From Mesorhizobium sp. Root157 (GTDB taxonomy: Bacteria; Pseudomonadota; Alphaproteobacteria; Rhizobiales; Rhizobiaceae), in contig NZ_LMGJ01000023.1 in NCBI RefSeq assembly GCF_001427385.1, positions 1 to 64,000 of the forward strand: a stretch of 64,000 bases of DNA, in the 5' to 3' direction. The notes under the pieces were generated by a model, which had not been told where the DNA came from, ran no database searches, and saw nothing but the letters and a program-made list of their open reading frames with translations. The position numbers and the translations under genes were made by a program. This document shows positions 6,889-18,382 of the stretch, one piece after another. Numbering within the stretch: the stretch's first letter is position 1; each line of letters starts with the position of its first letter.

Positions 6889-7953
6889 CTAAGCGCCGAT
6901 TTGACCGGCAAAACGGTCGACCTCGTCGGTCGTCGTCGCGAAACTGGTTACGAAACGGTAGAGCGCTTCATCCGAACCCATGGGTTCGGCGAAATTGGCA
7001 GGCACATGCCAGTCGTAGAATGCCGCTCCCGAGCCTTGCAGTTTTTCGGCAGCTTCCCGTTTCATGATCGCAAAGACTTCGTTCGCTTCAGGCGCCCAGG
7101 CTAGCCGTGCAGTGTTCGAAGCCTTGACCGCCTTGGCAAGGCGGGACGCCATTGCGTTGGAATGTCTTGCAGTGTCCAGCCACAGATCGGCCTGGAAATA
7201 GGCGTCGAATTGCGCGGCGATGAAGCGTGACTTGGAGAATAGTTGCGCGGCGCGCTTGCGCAGGAAGGCAAGCTCGTTCGCCCTATCCAGATCGAACAGC
7301 ACGACCGCCTCGGCGCACCAGCAGCCGTTTTTCGTGCCGCCGAAGGAGACGATGTCAACGCCTCGCTTCCAGGTCATTTCCGCTGGCGTGGTGTCCAGAG
7401 CAACCAGCGCATTGGCAAAGCGCGCGCCATCGAGATGCAAGGGAACCGAATGGCGTTTTGCGATCGCCGAGATTGTCGCTATGGCGTCTAGACCGTAAAC
7501 GGTACCGATCTCGGTGGATTGTGTGATTGAGACCGCCATCGGGCGGCCCGCGTGCACGAATTCCGGCGTGAGGCGGTCGAGAGCCTTTTCCAGATTTGCC
7601 GGATCGATCTTGCCGAGCGGGCCGTCCACGGCATGAAGACGTGCGCCACCTGAGAAATATTCCGGCGCTCCGCATTCGTCTTCGATGACATGCGATTCGC
7701 GATGACAAAAAGAGATTCCGCCGGGCTTGTTGTAGGCTGTCAGCGACAGCGAATTGGCAGCAGTGCCCGTAGCCACGAAGAAGACTGCCACTTCCCGCTC
7801 GAAGATTTCGCTGAAGCGCTGATAGACCGCCTTGTCCAGCGCGCCATCGCCATAGGCGGTGGAAAACCCACCGGCATTGGCTGAAAGATGGGCCGCAATG
7901 GCGGGATGGGCACCGGCCCAATTATCGGAAGCAAAAAACATTTGTCGGTCCAT
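6889..7953 (-). CDS. ltaE: Low-specificity L-threonine aldolase
   Basis: A 354-residue fold-type I PLP enzyme that splits L-threonine or L-allo-threonine into glycine and acetaldehyde. Visible family features are FASDNWAGAHP at the N-terminus, STAYGDGALD near residue 34, HLDGAR with PLP-binding Asp175, and Lys208 in SFGGTKNGCW forming the Schiff base. ATG 7953 gives a start directly before the family's first conserved block. The frame continues 54 codons upstream without resemblance to the family. It gives the cell a route to glycine beside serine hydroxymethyltransferase. Confidence 0.9.
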   Translation of the reverse strand: MDRQMFFASDNWAGAHPAIAAHLSANAGGFSTAYGDGALDKAVYQRFSEIFEREVAVFFVATGTAANSLSLTAYNKPGGISFCHRESHVIEDECGAPEYFSGGARLHAVDGPLGKIDPANLEKALDRLTPEFVHAGRPMAVSITQSTEIGTVYGLDAIATISAIAKRHSVPLHLDGARFANALVALDTTPAEMTWKRGVDIVSFGGTKNGCWCAEAVVLFDLDRANELAFLRKRAAQLFSKSRFIAAQFDAYFQADLWLDTARHSNAMASRLAKAVKASNTARLAWAPEANEVFAIMKREAAEKLQGSGAAFYDWHVPANFAEPMGSDEALYRFVTSFATTTDEVDRFAGQIGA

Positions 7954-8379
7954 GATTGCTAAAAAATCGGGGCGAGATTGACCGAATTGCCCCGTTTTGC
8001 GCAAGGGCCAGGCTGCATGGCCTCTATGAAGCCAGGGACTTCCACTCGCTGCCTGCATTCGAAAATTGCTCGGCTGCGACCGTCCGTGTAATTTTCTATC
8101 GTCTCCTGTCGGCATTTTTTACGAAACGGTCTTGTGCGGTTTCCGGAATTCTGTCATAAAAAATTTAGGACAGTAATGCTGTCTTATTTATTTGCCCAAA
8201 GGCTGCATGGTTTGGCGTATGGTAAAAGGCCATTCCGGCTGTTGCTGCCAGCGCTATTCCATACGGGCCGCAGGGTTCGGCAGGTTGTCGCAAGACGGGC
8301 TGCAGACTGAAACGTTGGGGGCGGCAAGCTTCCCAGTTCAACCGGGCGCCTCTCCGGCGCAAAATGGAGGAAGACGACG
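7954..8379. other. Intergenic region between ltaE and gltB with a small palindrome
   Basis: A 426-bp divergent gap that must hold the promoters of both genes. The only clear structure is GACAG-TAATG-CTGTC (8169-8183), about 200 bases before gltB, a possible operator. I cannot point to convincing -35/-10 elements. The stretch 8280-8379 is probably gltB leader, with GGAGG before the start codon. Confidence 0.4.
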
Positions 8380-11300
8380 ATGACGGACGTGACGCCTTCT
8401 GCGACGACGGATTTCGAGCCGGCCGTGCAGATCAAGGCCGCCGACGTCAAACGCGGCGCTCCCGGCGGCAGTCTTCCAAATGCGCAAGGTTTCTACGACC
8501 CCCGCAATGAACATGATTCGTGTGGTGTAGGCTTCATCGCCCAGATGAAGGGTGTGAAGTCTCACACGATCGTCGAAGACGGGCTGATGATGCTCGAAAA
8601 CCTTACCCACCGCGGCGCCGTCGGTTCCGATCCGTTGGTCGGCGATGGCGCGGGCGTGCTGGTCCAGATTCCCGACCGCTTCTTTCGTGAAGAGATGGCC
8701 AGGCAAGGCGTGGAACTGCCGCAAGCTGGTCGGTACGGCGTCGGCCACTGGTTCATGCCGCAGGATGCGGCATTGCGTGCGCATATTGATGAAATCATCG
8801 CCGAATCAGCACAGTCCGAGGGCCTGCCGCTGCTCGGCTTCCGGGATGTGCCGGTCGACAACTCCTTGCTGTCGAAGGCGGCCGATATCATCGCCGCCGA
8901 ACCTTTCCACCGCCAGGTGTTCATCGGCCGCACGCCCGATATCGATGATGACGAGGAATACGAGGCGCGGCTTTATCTGCTCCGTAAGGTCATTTCGGGA
9001 CGCATCTACGCCGAGAACAGCAACAGGGATATCGGCGCTTACTGCGTGTCGCTGTCAGCGCGCACGATCGTCTATAAGGGCATGTTCTTGGCCAACCAGG
9101 TCGGCCCCTACTACAAGGATCTCAACGATCCGCGCTTCGAAACGGCGCTGATCCTCGTCCATCAGCGTTTCTCGACCAACACCTTCCCGTCGTGGAAGCT
9201 TGCGCATCCATATCGCATGGTCGCGCATAATGGCGAGATCAACACCGTGCGCGGCAACAATAACTGGATGGCCGCGCGCCAGGCATCGGTCGACAGCGAA
9301 CTGTTCGGCAACAACATCTCGAAGCTGTGGCCGATTTCCTATGAAGGCCAGTCGGATACGGCGTGTTTCGACAATGCGCTCGAATTCCTGTTCCAGGGCG
9401 GCTACAGTCTTGCTCATTCGATGATGATGCTGATCCCGGAAGCCTGGGCCGGCAACAAGCTCATGGATGACGACCGCAAGGCGTTCTACGAATATCACGC
9501 AGCCTTGATGGAGCCGTGGGATGGCCCCGCTGCCGTTGTCTTCACCGACGGACGCCAGATCGGCGCGACGCTGGATCGCAACGGGTTGCGCCCGGCCCGC
9601 TACATCGTCACCGACGACGATCGCGTCATCCTGGCCTCGGAAGCCGGTGTGCTGCCTGTGCCGGAAGACAAGATCGTCACCAAGTGGCGGCTGCAGCCGG
9701 GCCGCATGCTTCTGATAGATTTGGACAAGGGCCGCATCATTTCCGACGAGGAGATCAAGTCGGAGATCGCGACCAGGCACCCTTACAAGAAGTGGCTCGC
9801 AAACACGCAACTCATCTTGGAAGACCTCAATCCGGTCGAGCCGCGCGCATTGCGCAAGGATGTCTCGCTGCTCGATCGCCAGCAGGCATTCGGCTACAGC
9901 CAAGAAGACCTCAAGCTTTTGATGTCGCCGATGGCAACGACCGGCCAGGAGGCTGTCGGATCGATGGGCACTGACACGCCGATCGCGGCGATGTCGGATA
10001 AGCCGAAGCTGCTTTATAATTATTTCAAGCAGAATTTCGCGCAGGTCACCAATCCGCCGATCGACCCGATCCGCGAGGAACTGGTGATGAGCCTGGTTTC
10101 CTTCATAGGGCCACGGCCGAACATCTTCGACCTTGTCGGCTCGTCGCGCCGCAAGCGGCTGGAGGTGCGCCAGCCGATCCTGACCAATGCCGACCTCGAA
10201 AAGATCCGCTCGATCGGCCACACTGAAGAGCGCTTCGACACCAGGACCATCGACATAACTTATGCCGCAACCGAAGGGGCCGCAGGCATGCCTGCCGCCA
10301 TCGAGCGACTGTGCGAGCGCGCGGAAGCGGCGGTGGCGGGCGGCTACAACATCATCATCTTGTCGGACCGGCAGATCGGGCCGGACCGCATCGATATCCC
10401 GACGCTGCTGGCCACGGCGGCCGTCCACCATCACCTGATCCGCAAGGGCTTGCGCACCTCTGTCGGCCTCGTGGTTGAATCCGGCGAACCGCGCGAAATC
10501 CACCATTTCTGCTGCCTGGCGGGGTATGGCGCGGAGGCGATCAACCCTTATCTCGCCTTCGACACGCTGACCGATATGCACAAGAAGGGCGCATTTCCAC
10601 CGGAGGTGGATCCCCACGAGCTCGTCACCCGCTACATCAAGTCGATCGGCAAGGGCATCCTCAAGGTGATGTCCAAGATGGGGATTTCGACCTACCAGTC
10701 CTATTGCGGCGCGCAGATATTCGACGCCATCGGACTGAAGTCCGATTTCGTCGATAAATATTTCACCGGTACCGCTACGCTGATCGAGGGCGTGGGGCTG
10801 GAACAGATCTCCGCAGAGACGGTCGCCAGGCACAGCTCCGCATTTGGCGACGATCCGGTTCTGCGTAATTCGCTCGATGTCGGCGGCGAATATATGTACC
10901 GCATGCGCGGCGAGGCCCATGCTTGGACGCCCGACGCTGTTGCGACCCTGCAGCACGCGGTTCGGCAAGGTTCGTGGGAAACCTTCAAGGTCTTCTCCGA
11001 ACAGGTCAATGATGCGGTCGCGAATGCTCACTCCATACGTGGTCTGTTCAGGATCAGGACCGCCGAGGAAGTCGGCCGCAAGAAGGCTCGGCTTGATCAG
11101 GTCATGCCGGCGTCCGAGATCGTCAAGCGCTTCTCGACGGGCGCCATGTCGTTCGGCTCGATCTCCAGAGAGGCACACACGACGCTGGCGATCGCCATGA
11201 ACAAGATCGGCGGCAAGTCCAACACCGGCGAGGGCGGCGAGGAACCGGATCGCTACCTGCCGCTGCCTGGCGGCGGCAGGAATCCGGAGCGCTCGGCGAT

Positions 11301-13107
11301 CAAACAGATCGCTTCCGGCCGCTTCGGGGTGACGGCTGAATATCTCGTCAATTCCGACATGATACAGATCAAGGTTGCACAGGGCGCCAAGCCCGGTGAA
11401 GGCGGCCAACTGCCGGGACACAAGGTCGATGCCACCATCGCCAAGACCCGTCACTCCACGCAAGGCGTTGGCCTGATTTCGCCGCCGCCGCACCATGACA
11501 TCTATTCGATCGAGGATCTGGCGCAACTCATCTATGACCTGAAGAACGTCAACCCGGCGGCGGATGTATCGGTCAAGCTCGTCTCGGAGGTGGGGGTCGG
11601 CACCGTTGCCGCCGGTGTTGCCAAGGCGCGCGCCGACCATATCACCATTTCCGGCTACGACGGTGGCACCGGTGCTTCGCCGCTGACGTCGTTGAAGCAT
11701 GCGGGCAGCCCTTGGGAAATGGGTCTGGCCGAGACGCACCAGACGCTGGTCCTCAATGGTTTGCGCTCCCGCGTGGCATTGCAGGTCGACGGCGGCCTTC
11801 GAACCGGGCGCGACGTGATCATCGGCGCCCTGCTTGGCGCAGACGAGTTCGGTTTCGCCACCGCGCCGCTGATCGCGGCTGGCTGCGTGATGATGCGCAA
11901 GTGCCATCTCAACACGTGCCCGACCGGCATTGCGACGCAGGACCCAGTGTTGCGCAAGCGCTTCAAGGGCGCGCCCGAGCACATCATCAACTACTTCTTC
12001 TATGTGGCGGAAGAGGTGCGCGAATTTTTGGCTGAAATGGGCTTCACCCATCTCGACCAGATCATCGGCGATACAGACCTCCTGGAAAAGCGGGCACTTG
12101 TCGAGCATTGGAAGGCCAGGGGCCTCGATTTCTCGAGGATGTTCCACAAGCCGGACGCGCCTAGGGACCAGACGCACTGGACCGAGCGGCAGAAGCATCC
12201 GATCTACGACGTACTGGACCGCAAGCTTATCGAACTGGCGCAGCCGGCCCTTGAGGCCAAGCAGGCGGTGACCATCGACGTGCCGATCCGCAATGTCGAC
12301 CGCTCGGTCGGTGCGATGCTGTCGGGCGAAGTGGCCAAGCGTTTTCGCCACAAGGGCCTGCGCGAAGACACGATCTCGGTGAAGCTTACAGGCACGGCCG
12401 GCCAATCGTTCGGCGCCTTCCTGACGCGGGGCGTGTCATTCGAACTGGTAGGTGCGGCCAACGATTATGTCGGCAAGGGGTTGTCGGGCGGACGCCTCGT
12501 CATCCGGCCCCCGGACGAAGCCAGGATTGTGGCGGAAGACTCCATCATTGTCGGCAACACTGTGCTCTACGGCGCTATCGAAGGCGAGGCCTATCTGCGT
12601 GGCGTTGCGGGTGAACGCTTTGCCGTGCGCAATTCAGGCGCCGTCGCGGTCGTCGAGGGCGTGGGCGATCATGGCTGCGAATACATGACCGGCGGCGTCG
12701 TCGTGGTCATCGGCAAGACCGGCCGCAACTTTGCAGCCGGCATGTCGGGCGGGGTCGCCTATGTGCTCGACGAAGCGGGCGACTTTGCCAAGCGCTGCAA
12801 CATGGCGATGGTCGAACTCGAACCGGTGCCGGAAGAAGACGACATACTGGAGAAGCTGCACCACCATGGCGGCGACATAGACCACAAGGGCCGCGTCGAC
12901 GTGTCGGGCGACATGACCAGCCACGACGAGGAGCGCCTTTACCAGTTGATCTCGAACCATGTGCATTTCACCGGTTCGAAGCGCGGCCGGGAAATCCTCG
13001 ACAACTGGGCGATCTTTCGGCCAAAATTCCGCAAGGTGATGCCGGTTGAGTACCGGCGCGCATTGCTGGAGATGGAGCGCGCTCGCATGAGCGTGGCGGC
13101 GGAATGA
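8380..13107 (+). CDS. gltB: Glutamate synthase large (alpha) subunit
   Basis: A 1575-residue GOGAT large subunit. The precursor has about 47 residues before Cys48 in [10 protein letters not shown], which becomes the N-terminal nucleophile of the class II glutamine amidotransferase domain after cleavage. The central and FMN-binding synthase domains follow, with [17 protein letters not shown] near residue 650 and [10 protein letters not shown] near 950. The 3Fe-4S cysteines lie in [15 protein letters not shown] near 1170. The GXGXG beta-helix closes the protein. With GltD it turns 2-oxoglutarate and glutamine into two glutamates using NADPH. Start ATG 8380 has AGGAAGACG upstream. Confidence 0.97.
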   Translation: MTDVTPSATTDFEPAVQIKAADVKRGAPGGSLPNAQGFYDPRNEHDSCGVGFIAQMKGVKSHTIVEDGLMMLENLTHRGAVGSDPLVGDGAGVLVQIPDRFFREEMARQGVELPQAGRYGVGHWFMPQDAALRAHIDEIIAESAQSEGLPLLGFRDVPVDNSLLSKAADIIAAEPFHRQVFIGRTPDIDDDEEYEARLYLLRKVISGRIYAENSNRDIGAYCVSLSARTIVYKGMFLANQVGPYYKDLNDPRFETALILVHQRFSTNTFPSWKLAHPYRMVAHNGEINTVRGNNNWMAARQASVDSELFGNNISKLWPISYEGQSDTACFDNALEFLFQGGYSLAHSMMMLIPEAWAGNKLMDDDRKAFYEYHAALMEPWDGPAAVVFTDGRQIGATLDRNGLRPARYIVTDDDRVILASEAGVLPVPEDKIVTKWRLQPGRMLLIDLDKGRIISDEEIKSEIATRHPYKKWLANTQLILEDLNPVEPRALRKDVSLLDRQQAFGYSQEDLKLLMSPMATTGQEAVGSMGTDTPIAAMSDKPKLLYNYFKQNFAQVTNPPIDPIREELVMSLVSFIGPRPNIFDLVGSSRRKRLEVRQPILTNADLEKIRSIGHTEERFDTRTIDITYAATEGAAGMPAAIERLCERAEAAVAGGYNIIILSDRQIGPDRIDIPTLLATAAVHHHLIRKGLRTSVGLVVESGEPREIHHFCCLAGYGAEAINPYLAFDTLTDMHKKGAFPPEVDPHELVTRYIKSIGKGILKVMSKMGISTYQSYCGAQIFDAIGLKSDFVDKYFTGTATLIEGVGLEQISAETVARHSSAFGDDPVLRNSLDVGGEYMYRMRGEAHAWTPDAVATLQHAVRQGSWETFKVFSEQVNDAVANAHSIRGLFRIRTAEEVGRKKARLDQVMPASEIVKRFSTGAMSFGSISREAHTTLAIAMNKIGGKSNTGEGGEEPDRYLPLPGGGRNPERSAIKQIASGRFGVTAEYLVNSDMIQIKVAQGAKPGEGGQLPGHKVDATIAKTRHSTQGVGLISPPPHHDIYSIEDLAQLIYDLKNVNPAADVSVKLVSEVGVGTVAAGVAKARADHITISGYDGGTGASPLTSLKHAGSPWEMGLAETHQTLVLNGLRSRVALQVDGGLRTGRDVIIGALLGADEFGFATAPLIAAGCVMMRKCHLNTCPTGIATQDPVLRKRFKGAPEHIINYFFYVAEEVREFLAEMGFTHLDQIIGDTDLLEKRALVEHWKARGLDFSRMFHKPDAPRDQTHWTERQKHPIYDVLDRKLIELAQPALEAKQAVTIDVPIRNVDRSVGAMLSGEVAKRFRHKGLREDTISVKLTGTAGQSFGAFLTRGVSFELVGAANDYVGKGLSGGRLVIRPPDEARIVAEDSIIVGNTVLYGAIEGEAYLRGVAGERFAVRNSGAVAVVEGVGDHGCEYMTGGVVVVIGKTGRNFAAGMSGGVAYVLDEAGDFAKRCNMAMVELEPVPEEDDILEKLHHHGGDIDHKGRVDVSGDMTSHDEERLYQLISNHVHFTGSKRGREILDNWAIFRPKFRKVMPVEYRRALLEMERARMSVAAE

Positions 13108-13296
13108 CAATGACAATGGCCGCCATGCTTGCGCAACGAAAACGGGTTGGACACAAACCGGGGGCGCGCCCGCGCTGACCGGGAGGCTTCGCAGGCTTCA
13201 TAGCGCCGGCATGAAAACCCGGCATTCCTATCCGATCCGTACGCACGACCGACGGCAAATGATCCAAGGTCGAACGCAAGTCCGAGGACCAAACGC

Positions 13297-14751
13297 ATGG
13301 GCAAGGTAACAGGCTTTCTGGAGATTGATCGGCAGGTGCACAAGTACCAGCCGGCCTCCGATCGCATCCGGCATTTCCGCGAATTCACGTTGCCGTTGTC
13401 GGACAGCGAGGTCGAAAAGCAGGCGGCGCGCTGCATGGATTGCGGCATACCGTTCTGTCATGGCCCGACGGGCTGTCCGGTGCACAACCAGATCCCCGAC
13501 TGGAACGATCTCGTCTACAACGGCGATTGGGAAACGGCGATCCGCAACCTGCATTCCACCAATAATTTTCCCGAGTTCACCGGCCGCATCTGCCCGGCGC
13601 CTTGCGAGGAAGCCTGCACGCTGAACCTCGAGGACATTCCCGTCGCCATCAAGACGGTGGAACAGGCGCTTGCCGACAAGGCTTACGAGACCGGTTTCAT
13701 CCGGCCCTATCCGCCCCAGACCAAGACCGGCAAGCGCGTCGCGATCGTCGGTTCGGGCCCCGCCGGCATGGCGGCGGCGCAGCAACTTGGCCGCGCCGGC
13801 CATGAGGTCCACGTCTATGAACGTGAAAGCCGCCCCGGCGGGCTGATGCGATACGGCATCCCGGACTTCAAGATCGAGAAGCATTTCATCGACCGTCGCA
13901 TCGAGCAGATGCAGGGCGAGGGCGTCACCTTCTTCTGCGGGTCCAATGTCGGCATCGACAAGCCGATGGCGGAACTGCTCGCCGACTATGATTCCGTGCT
14001 TTATTGTGGCGGCTCGGAAACGCCGCGCGCGGCTGGCATTCCCGGCGACGACCTCGACGGGGTGCATGATGCCATGCCCTATCTGGTGCAGCAGAACCGG
14101 CGTGTCGGCGGCGAAGACATACAGTCCGTGGCATGGCCGTCGCAGCCCATACTGGCCAACGGCCAGCATGTCGTTGTGGTTGGTGGCGGTGACACCGCTT
14201 CCGACTGCGTCGGTACGGCCTTCCGGCAAGGGGCGGTGCGGGTAACGCAACTCGATATCCGTCCACAACCTCCGGAAAAGGAGGACAAGCTTGCCGTGTG
14301 GCCCTATTGGGCAACCAAAATGCGCACCTCGTCCTCGCAAGCGGAAGGTGCGGAGCGCGAGTTCCAGGTGGCGACGCTGGAATTCATCGGCGAGGACGGA
14401 CAGTTGACCGGCGTCAGATGTTGTGAGGTCGATGACAAGCGCAAGCCGATACCGGGGAGCGAGTTCGTCATCCGTGCCGATCTTGCCTTCATCGCCATCG
14501 GCTTTGCCGGACCATTCGCGGACGCTGTCCTGTCGGAACTGTCGGATGGCATGAAGACCGTTGTCGACAGACGCCGTTCCAAGAACATTGCAGCCAACGA
14601 CCGTGACTATCGAACCAGCGTCGACAGGCTTTTCGCGGCTGGCGACGCGCGTCGCGGCCAGTCACTCGTCGTCTGGGCGATCCGCGAGGGTCGTCAGGCC
14701 GCGCACGCCATTGATGAGGCGCTGATGGGGTCGACCGTGCTGCCGCGCTGA
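13297..14751 (+). CDS. gltD: Glutamate synthase small (beta) subunit
   Basis: A 484-residue flavoprotein. Iron-sulfur cysteines lie at the N-terminus (CMDCGIPFCHGPTGC near residue 47 and CPAPCEEAC near 103). The FAD site GSGPAGMAAA is near 151, the NADPH site VVVGGGDTASDC near 296 and the second FAD stretch LFAAGDARRGQSLVVWAI near the end. It takes electrons from NADPH and passes them to GltB. The 189-bp gap after gltB is longer than in many operons and shows no clear terminator, so co-transcription is likely but not shown. Confidence 0.96.
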   Translation: MGKVTGFLEIDRQVHKYQPASDRIRHFREFTLPLSDSEVEKQAARCMDCGIPFCHGPTGCPVHNQIPDWNDLVYNGDWETAIRNLHSTNNFPEFTGRICPAPCEEACTLNLEDIPVAIKTVEQALADKAYETGFIRPYPPQTKTGKRVAIVGSGPAGMAAAQQLGRAGHEVHVYERESRPGGLMRYGIPDFKIEKHFIDRRIEQMQGEGVTFFCGSNVGIDKPMAELLADYDSVLYCGGSETPRAAGIPGDDLDGVHDAMPYLVQQNRRVGGEDIQSVAWPSQPILANGQHVVVVGGGDTASDCVGTAFRQGAVRVTQLDIRPQPPEKEDKLAVWPYWATKMRTSSSQAEGAEREFQVATLEFIGEDGQLTGVRCCEVDDKRKPIPGSEFVIRADLAFIAIGFAGPFADAVLSELSDGMKTVVDRRRSKNIAANDRDYRTSVDRLFAAGDARRGQSLVVWAIREGRQAAHAIDEALMGSTVLPR

Positions 14752-14777
14752 CTGGACGGCGACCACTCGGGCCTTGC

Positions 14778-16010
14778 TTAGCGAATGATCGCGGTAGTCT
14801 TGTCGCTGACACCCTGCGCGGCGTCCGGCAATTTCTTCTGCGGCCAGGAGAAGTCGTCGGCCCGGCCCGGAGACGCTGTCTGCTGGTGGTCCGCGCCCGC
14901 AGTCGTTCCGACGGATATGGGCTTCGTCAAGGCAGCGCCGGTACCAAGCAGATCGATGCCGCCGTCGAGAGCCGGATCGTTGAGCAGCATGGGAGGAGTT
15001 CGGTCGATGTTGATCGGAGCGATAGTATCGGCCGGAGTTCCCGCAGACAGGCCCATCGGCGTCAATGATGATATCGTTGCCGTTGGTGAGGTCAGGCCAA
15101 GGATCTTCAGCAGCGGCTTTTCCGTGTAGAAGGCTACTTTTCGCTTGCCGGCGCGCGTGAGATTGATCCCGTCGTCGGCGCGCAGGGTCACAGGCTGGCC
15201 ATTGATATCGGGTCCCCTGGTGATGAAGGCACCGTTCTCATCGACGAAACCGTCCCAGATATCGACGAACTCGCCGCCGATCTGCTCGGCGGAAGCACGG
15301 TAGATCTCGTTGAAAGCCAACATATCCGACGTCATCTTGGCCGAACGAAAAGCCGGCATTCCGACCCACAGGAACGGCACCTTGGTGCTCGAAATCTGTT
15401 TGCCGAACGCCACAGTTCGTTTCTCGTACTCCTTGGTCCAGGCTTCCGAAAGCGGTGGCTCACGGACGTCGCCGATTTGCAGTTGCTGGCGGTCGTTCGA
15501 CCCCAGCATGACGACCACTGCGGCAGGCTTTTCGGCTTCCAGAAGTGCACCGATTTCCGCGGGCCAGTTGTAGAAATCGTCACGCACAAAGCCGGATGAG
15601 CCTTTGCTGCGATCAACGACCCTGACGGCGGCGTTCTCGGCAAAGACCGCCTCCAGGTCGTTTGCCAGGCTGCCCGCCATGAAATCGCCCACCACGAGGA
15701 TCGCGCGGGCGTCAGGCAGCTTTTCGACGACAGGCTTGGGCGGCGGCTCTGCGGGAGCACTGCGCTGGATCGACTTGCGTGTTTGCGTCCGGGCCTTTGG
15801 CGGCTGCATCGGGATGGCTTCGGGCGGCGCAATCCGCTCGCTCTTGCGAGGCCTGAACAAATCGCGCAGCGACCATGAGCGGTATTGCGGCTCTTGTGCC
15901 ATGGCCGGGGAGTGCAGCGCTCCGGCAAACACCGCCAGCAAGGCGGCGAAAGCCAAAATCAGGATTGGCGTGCGGAATAGGGTCGCCCGGATACGCAGTG
16001 CCGAAACCAA
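14778..16010 (-). CDS. DUF459 family periplasmic SGNH-like protein
   Basis: A 410-residue exported protein. A long hydrophobic segment (about residues 13-32) ends in SPAMAQ, a signal peptidase site. A Pro/basic-rich linker follows to about 95, then an SGNH-hydrolase-like domain to about 300 and a low-complexity tail. The fold is recognisable from VVMLGSNDRQ (the Asn block), but block I reads VVGDFMAG, with Phe where the nucleophilic Ser should be. The C-terminal block reads DGINLTRAG, without the usual Asp-x-x-His. This suggests a non-catalytic or altered enzyme. It lies 28 bases downstream of the lytic transglycosylase gene, so probably an operon with a cell-wall role. Confidence 0.8.
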   Translation of the reverse strand: MVSALRIRATLFRTPILILAFAALLAVFAGALHSPAMAQEPQYRSWSLRDLFRPRKSERIAPPEAIPMQPPKARTQTRKSIQRSAPAEPPPKPVVEKLPDARAILVVGDFMAGSLANDLEAVFAENAAVRVVDRSKGSSGFVRDDFYNWPAEIGALLEAEKPAAVVVMLGSNDRQQLQIGDVREPPLSEAWTKEYEKRTVAFGKQISSTKVPFLWVGMPAFRSAKMTSDMLAFNEIYRASAEQIGGEFVDIWDGFVDENGAFITRGPDINGQPVTLRADDGINLTRAGKRKVAFYTEKPLLKILGLTSPTATISSLTPMGLSAGTPADTIAPINIDRTPPMLLNDPALDGGIDLLGTGAALTKPISVGTTAGADHQQTASPGRADDFSWPQKKLPDAAQGVSDKTTAIIR

Positions 16011-16038
16011 ATCAACCTCTCCACCTGCCGGGCTCGGG

Positions 16039-17265
16039 CTACCTCCCGCGCAGCCATTTGAGAACTTCCATGCTGGGGTGGCCGTCCTGGGTCAAGCCCG
16101 CCTGAGCCTGAAAAGCCATGATCGCCGCTTTGGAACCCTCTCCGATCTTGCCGTCGAATTTGCCGCTGTAGTAGCCGTGCTCGGACAGCCGCTTCTGCAA
16201 TTCCTGCCGTTCCTCGAAACTCAGCTTCGTGAACGGACGGTTCCAATCCTGGACCAGTTCGCCATAGCCGGCAATCTGGTCGGCAAGAAGGCCGACGGCA
16301 AAGGCATATTTGTCGGCATTGTTGTAGCGCTTGATGACCGAGAAGTTCTTGATCACCAGAAATGCCGGCCCTTCCCGGCCTCCTGGCAGCTTGAGCACGG
16401 CCTGCTCGGACCCATTCCTGAATGGTTTGCCGCTGGCGCGGGTGACGCCGAGGGACTGCCATTTGTCGATCGACAATGATCCCGCCGGGAATTTGCGGCC
16501 GGGCGGAAGCGCCACTTCGTAGCCCCATGTCCTGCCGCTCTGCCAGCCGTTCTTCTTCAACAGGTTTGCCGCGGTTCCCAGTGCATCGGGAATCGAATTC
16601 CAGATGTCGCGCCGGCCGTTGCCGTCCATATCGACCGCGTAGGCCTGATAGCTGGTGGGGATGAACTGGGTGTGGCCCATCGCGCCTGCCCACGAGCCCG
16701 TGAGGTGGCTTTCATCGATGTCGCCGGTTTGCAGGATCTTCAAGGCGGCGATCAACTGCGTGCGTGCGAATTTCGAGCGCTTGCTGTCGGCATAGCCCAA
16801 AGTTGCCAGCGAGCGCACGACATTGCGCATGACGTCCTGGCGCTCAAGGATTTTGCCGTAGTTTGATTCCATCGACCAGATCGCCAGCAACACGTGGCGG
16901 TCGACGCCGAAACGCTGCTCGATCCTGTCCAGCCACGGTTTCCATTTGCGGGCCATCTGGCGGCCGATGGCGACCGATTCGTCGTGGACGCGGTTGTCGA
17001 AATAATCCCAGGCAGGGGCCGTGAATTCGGGCTGATAGCGGGCCTTTTCCAGGACAACGGGATCGATATCGGTGATACCGCGAAAGGCTGCATCATACAC
17101 CCTGCCGGAAACGCCGCTTTGCACGGCCGTGGCACGGAAATTCGACACCCACTGGCGGAAACCTGCGTCTGCGAATGCCGAACCTGCCGGCACGAGCAAG
17201 GCGAAAGACAGGCTGGCCACGGTCAAAGCGCGCGTAAGGCTTTTTGCGGCGTTGCGAACGGGCAT
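16039..17265 (-). CDS. MltB-family lytic murein transglycosylase with PG-binding domain
   Basis: A 408-residue periplasmic enzyme that cleaves the MurNAc-GlcNAc bond of peptidoglycan with formation of 1,6-anhydroMurNAc. It has a signal peptide ending near AFADA, the MltB-type SLT domain with catalytic Glu133 in WSMESNYGK and GAMGHTQFIPTSYQAYAVD near 195, and a C-terminal peptidoglycan-binding domain from about 345 (QKRLSEHGYYSGKFDGKIG ...). ATG 17265 is preferred because AAGGAGG stands six bases upstream. An in-frame ATG 36 bases earlier lacks this. Confidence 0.92.
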   Translation of the reverse strand: MPVRNAAKSLTRALTVASLSFALLVPAGSAFADAGFRQWVSNFRATAVQSGVSGRVYDAAFRGITDIDPVVLEKARYQPEFTAPAWDYFDNRVHDESVAIGRQMARKWKPWLDRIEQRFGVDRHVLLAIWSMESNYGKILERQDVMRNVVRSLATLGYADSKRSKFARTQLIAALKILQTGDIDESHLTGSWAGAMGHTQFIPTSYQAYAVDMDGNGRRDIWNSIPDALGTAANLLKKNGWQSGRTWGYEVALPPGRKFPAGSLSIDKWQSLGVTRASGKPFRNGSEQAVLKLPGGREGPAFLVIKNFSVIKRYNNADKYAFAVGLLADQIAGYGELVQDWNRPFTKLSFEERQELQKRLSEHGYYSGKFDGKIGEGSKAAIMAFQAQAGLTQDGHPSMEVLKWLRGR

Positions 17266-17475
17266 CTTTTCCTCCTTCACTATGTCGGAAGGATCATTCA
17301 TCGCCGAATTCGGTTAGGAATTAGTTTACCATAGAAGCCTGGCGGAACGAAAATGCCTATCGTCGATTAAGGCTGCAACTGCTCACAAATCTGGCATTCA
17401 GCCTTCCTCAATGCCGGCATGACAATGTCCGAATAGAAGGACAGGCTGACAAGAACGGAATGGATCATCGGTAAT

Positions 17476-18378
17476 ATGAAGAAAGTTAGGAAAGCAGTTT
17501 TCCCGGTAGCCGGGCTTGGCACACGGTTTCTCCCTGCCACCAAGGCCATTCCGAAGGAAATGCTGACAGTCGTCGACAAGCCGGTCATCCAGTATGTCGT
17601 GGACGAGGCCCGGGAGGCCGGTGTGGAACATTTCATCTTCGTGACCGGCCGCAACAAGGCCGTCATCGAGGACCATTTCGACGTTCAGTTCGAGCTTTAT
17701 GACACGCTCGCGCAGCGCGGGAAGGGCGATCAACTCTCGCGCTTGCAAAAATTGCAGCCAGGCCCCGGGCAGACCAGTTTCACGCGCCAACAGGTGCCGC
17801 TCGGTCTGGGGCATGCGGTATGGTGTGCGCGCGAATTGGTCGGCGACGAGCCGTTTGCGTTGCTCTTGCCGGACATGATCATGCAGTCGCAGAAGAGCTG
17901 CCTCAAGGCGATGGTGGATCTGTACGAAGAGACGGGCGACAACATCATCGCGGTTCAGGAATGCGACCCGGCCGAGGCCCACAAATATGGCATCGTCGGA
18001 CGAGGGGAGGAAACGCATACCGGCTTCCGCATTACAGAAATGGTCGAGAAGCCGAAGCCAGGCACAGCGCCTTCCAACCTTTATATCAATGGCCGCTATA
18101 TTCTGCAGCCGGAGATTTTCGGGATCCTCGAAAGCCAGGAAAAGGGAGCGGGCAACGAGATCCAGCTTACCGACGCCATGCTGAAACTGGGCAAGGAGCA
18201 GCCGTTCTACGGCTACAAGTATGACGGTCGGACCTTCGATTGCGGTTCGCCGGAAGGCTTCGTTGAAGCTAATGTGGCGTTCGCACTCTGGCGCAGCGAT
18301 ATGAACGAGAACATGGCTAGCGTCATCCGTACGCTGCTGGACGACATTTATCCGCCGCAGAAGCGTTCTGCCGGCTGA
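17476..18378 (+). CDS. galU: UTP-glucose-1-phosphate uridylyltransferase
   Basis: A 300-residue nucleotidyltransferase producing UDP-glucose for exopolysaccharide, lipopolysaccharide, cyclic glucan and trehalose synthesis. The nucleotide-binding signature [17 protein letters not shown] is at residues 11-27, GLGHAVWCA near 110, and [13 protein letters not shown] near the end. Length matches the family. It is followed by a convergent barrel gene, and the two stop codons lie in one 10-bp palindrome (18376-18385). Confidence 0.95.
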   Translation: MKKVRKAVFPVAGLGTRFLPATKAIPKEMLTVVDKPVIQYVVDEAREAGVEHFIFVTGRNKAVIEDHFDVQFELYDTLAQRGKGDQLSRLQKLQPGPGQTSFTRQQVPLGLGHAVWCARELVGDEPFALLLPDMIMQSQKSCLKAMVDLYEETGDNIIAVQECDPAEAHKYGIVGRGEETHTGFRITEMVEKPKPGTAPSNLYINGRYILQPEIFGILESQEKGAGNEIQLTDAMLKLGKEQPFYGYKYDGRTFDCGSPEGFVEANVAFALWRSDMNENMASVIRTLLDDIYPPQKRSAG

Positions 18379-18382
18379 GCGC

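Noticed and set aside
9055-12405. 1116-codon open frame on the minus strand opposite gltB
   Set aside because: It is the antisense of a highly conserved enzyme in a GC-rich genome. Its Arg/Ala/Asp-rich translation matches no protein pattern.
17426-17443. TGTCC-N8-GGACA hairpin before galU
   Set aside because: Arms of five bases are expected by chance in GC-rich DNA, and nothing else supports a regulatory role.
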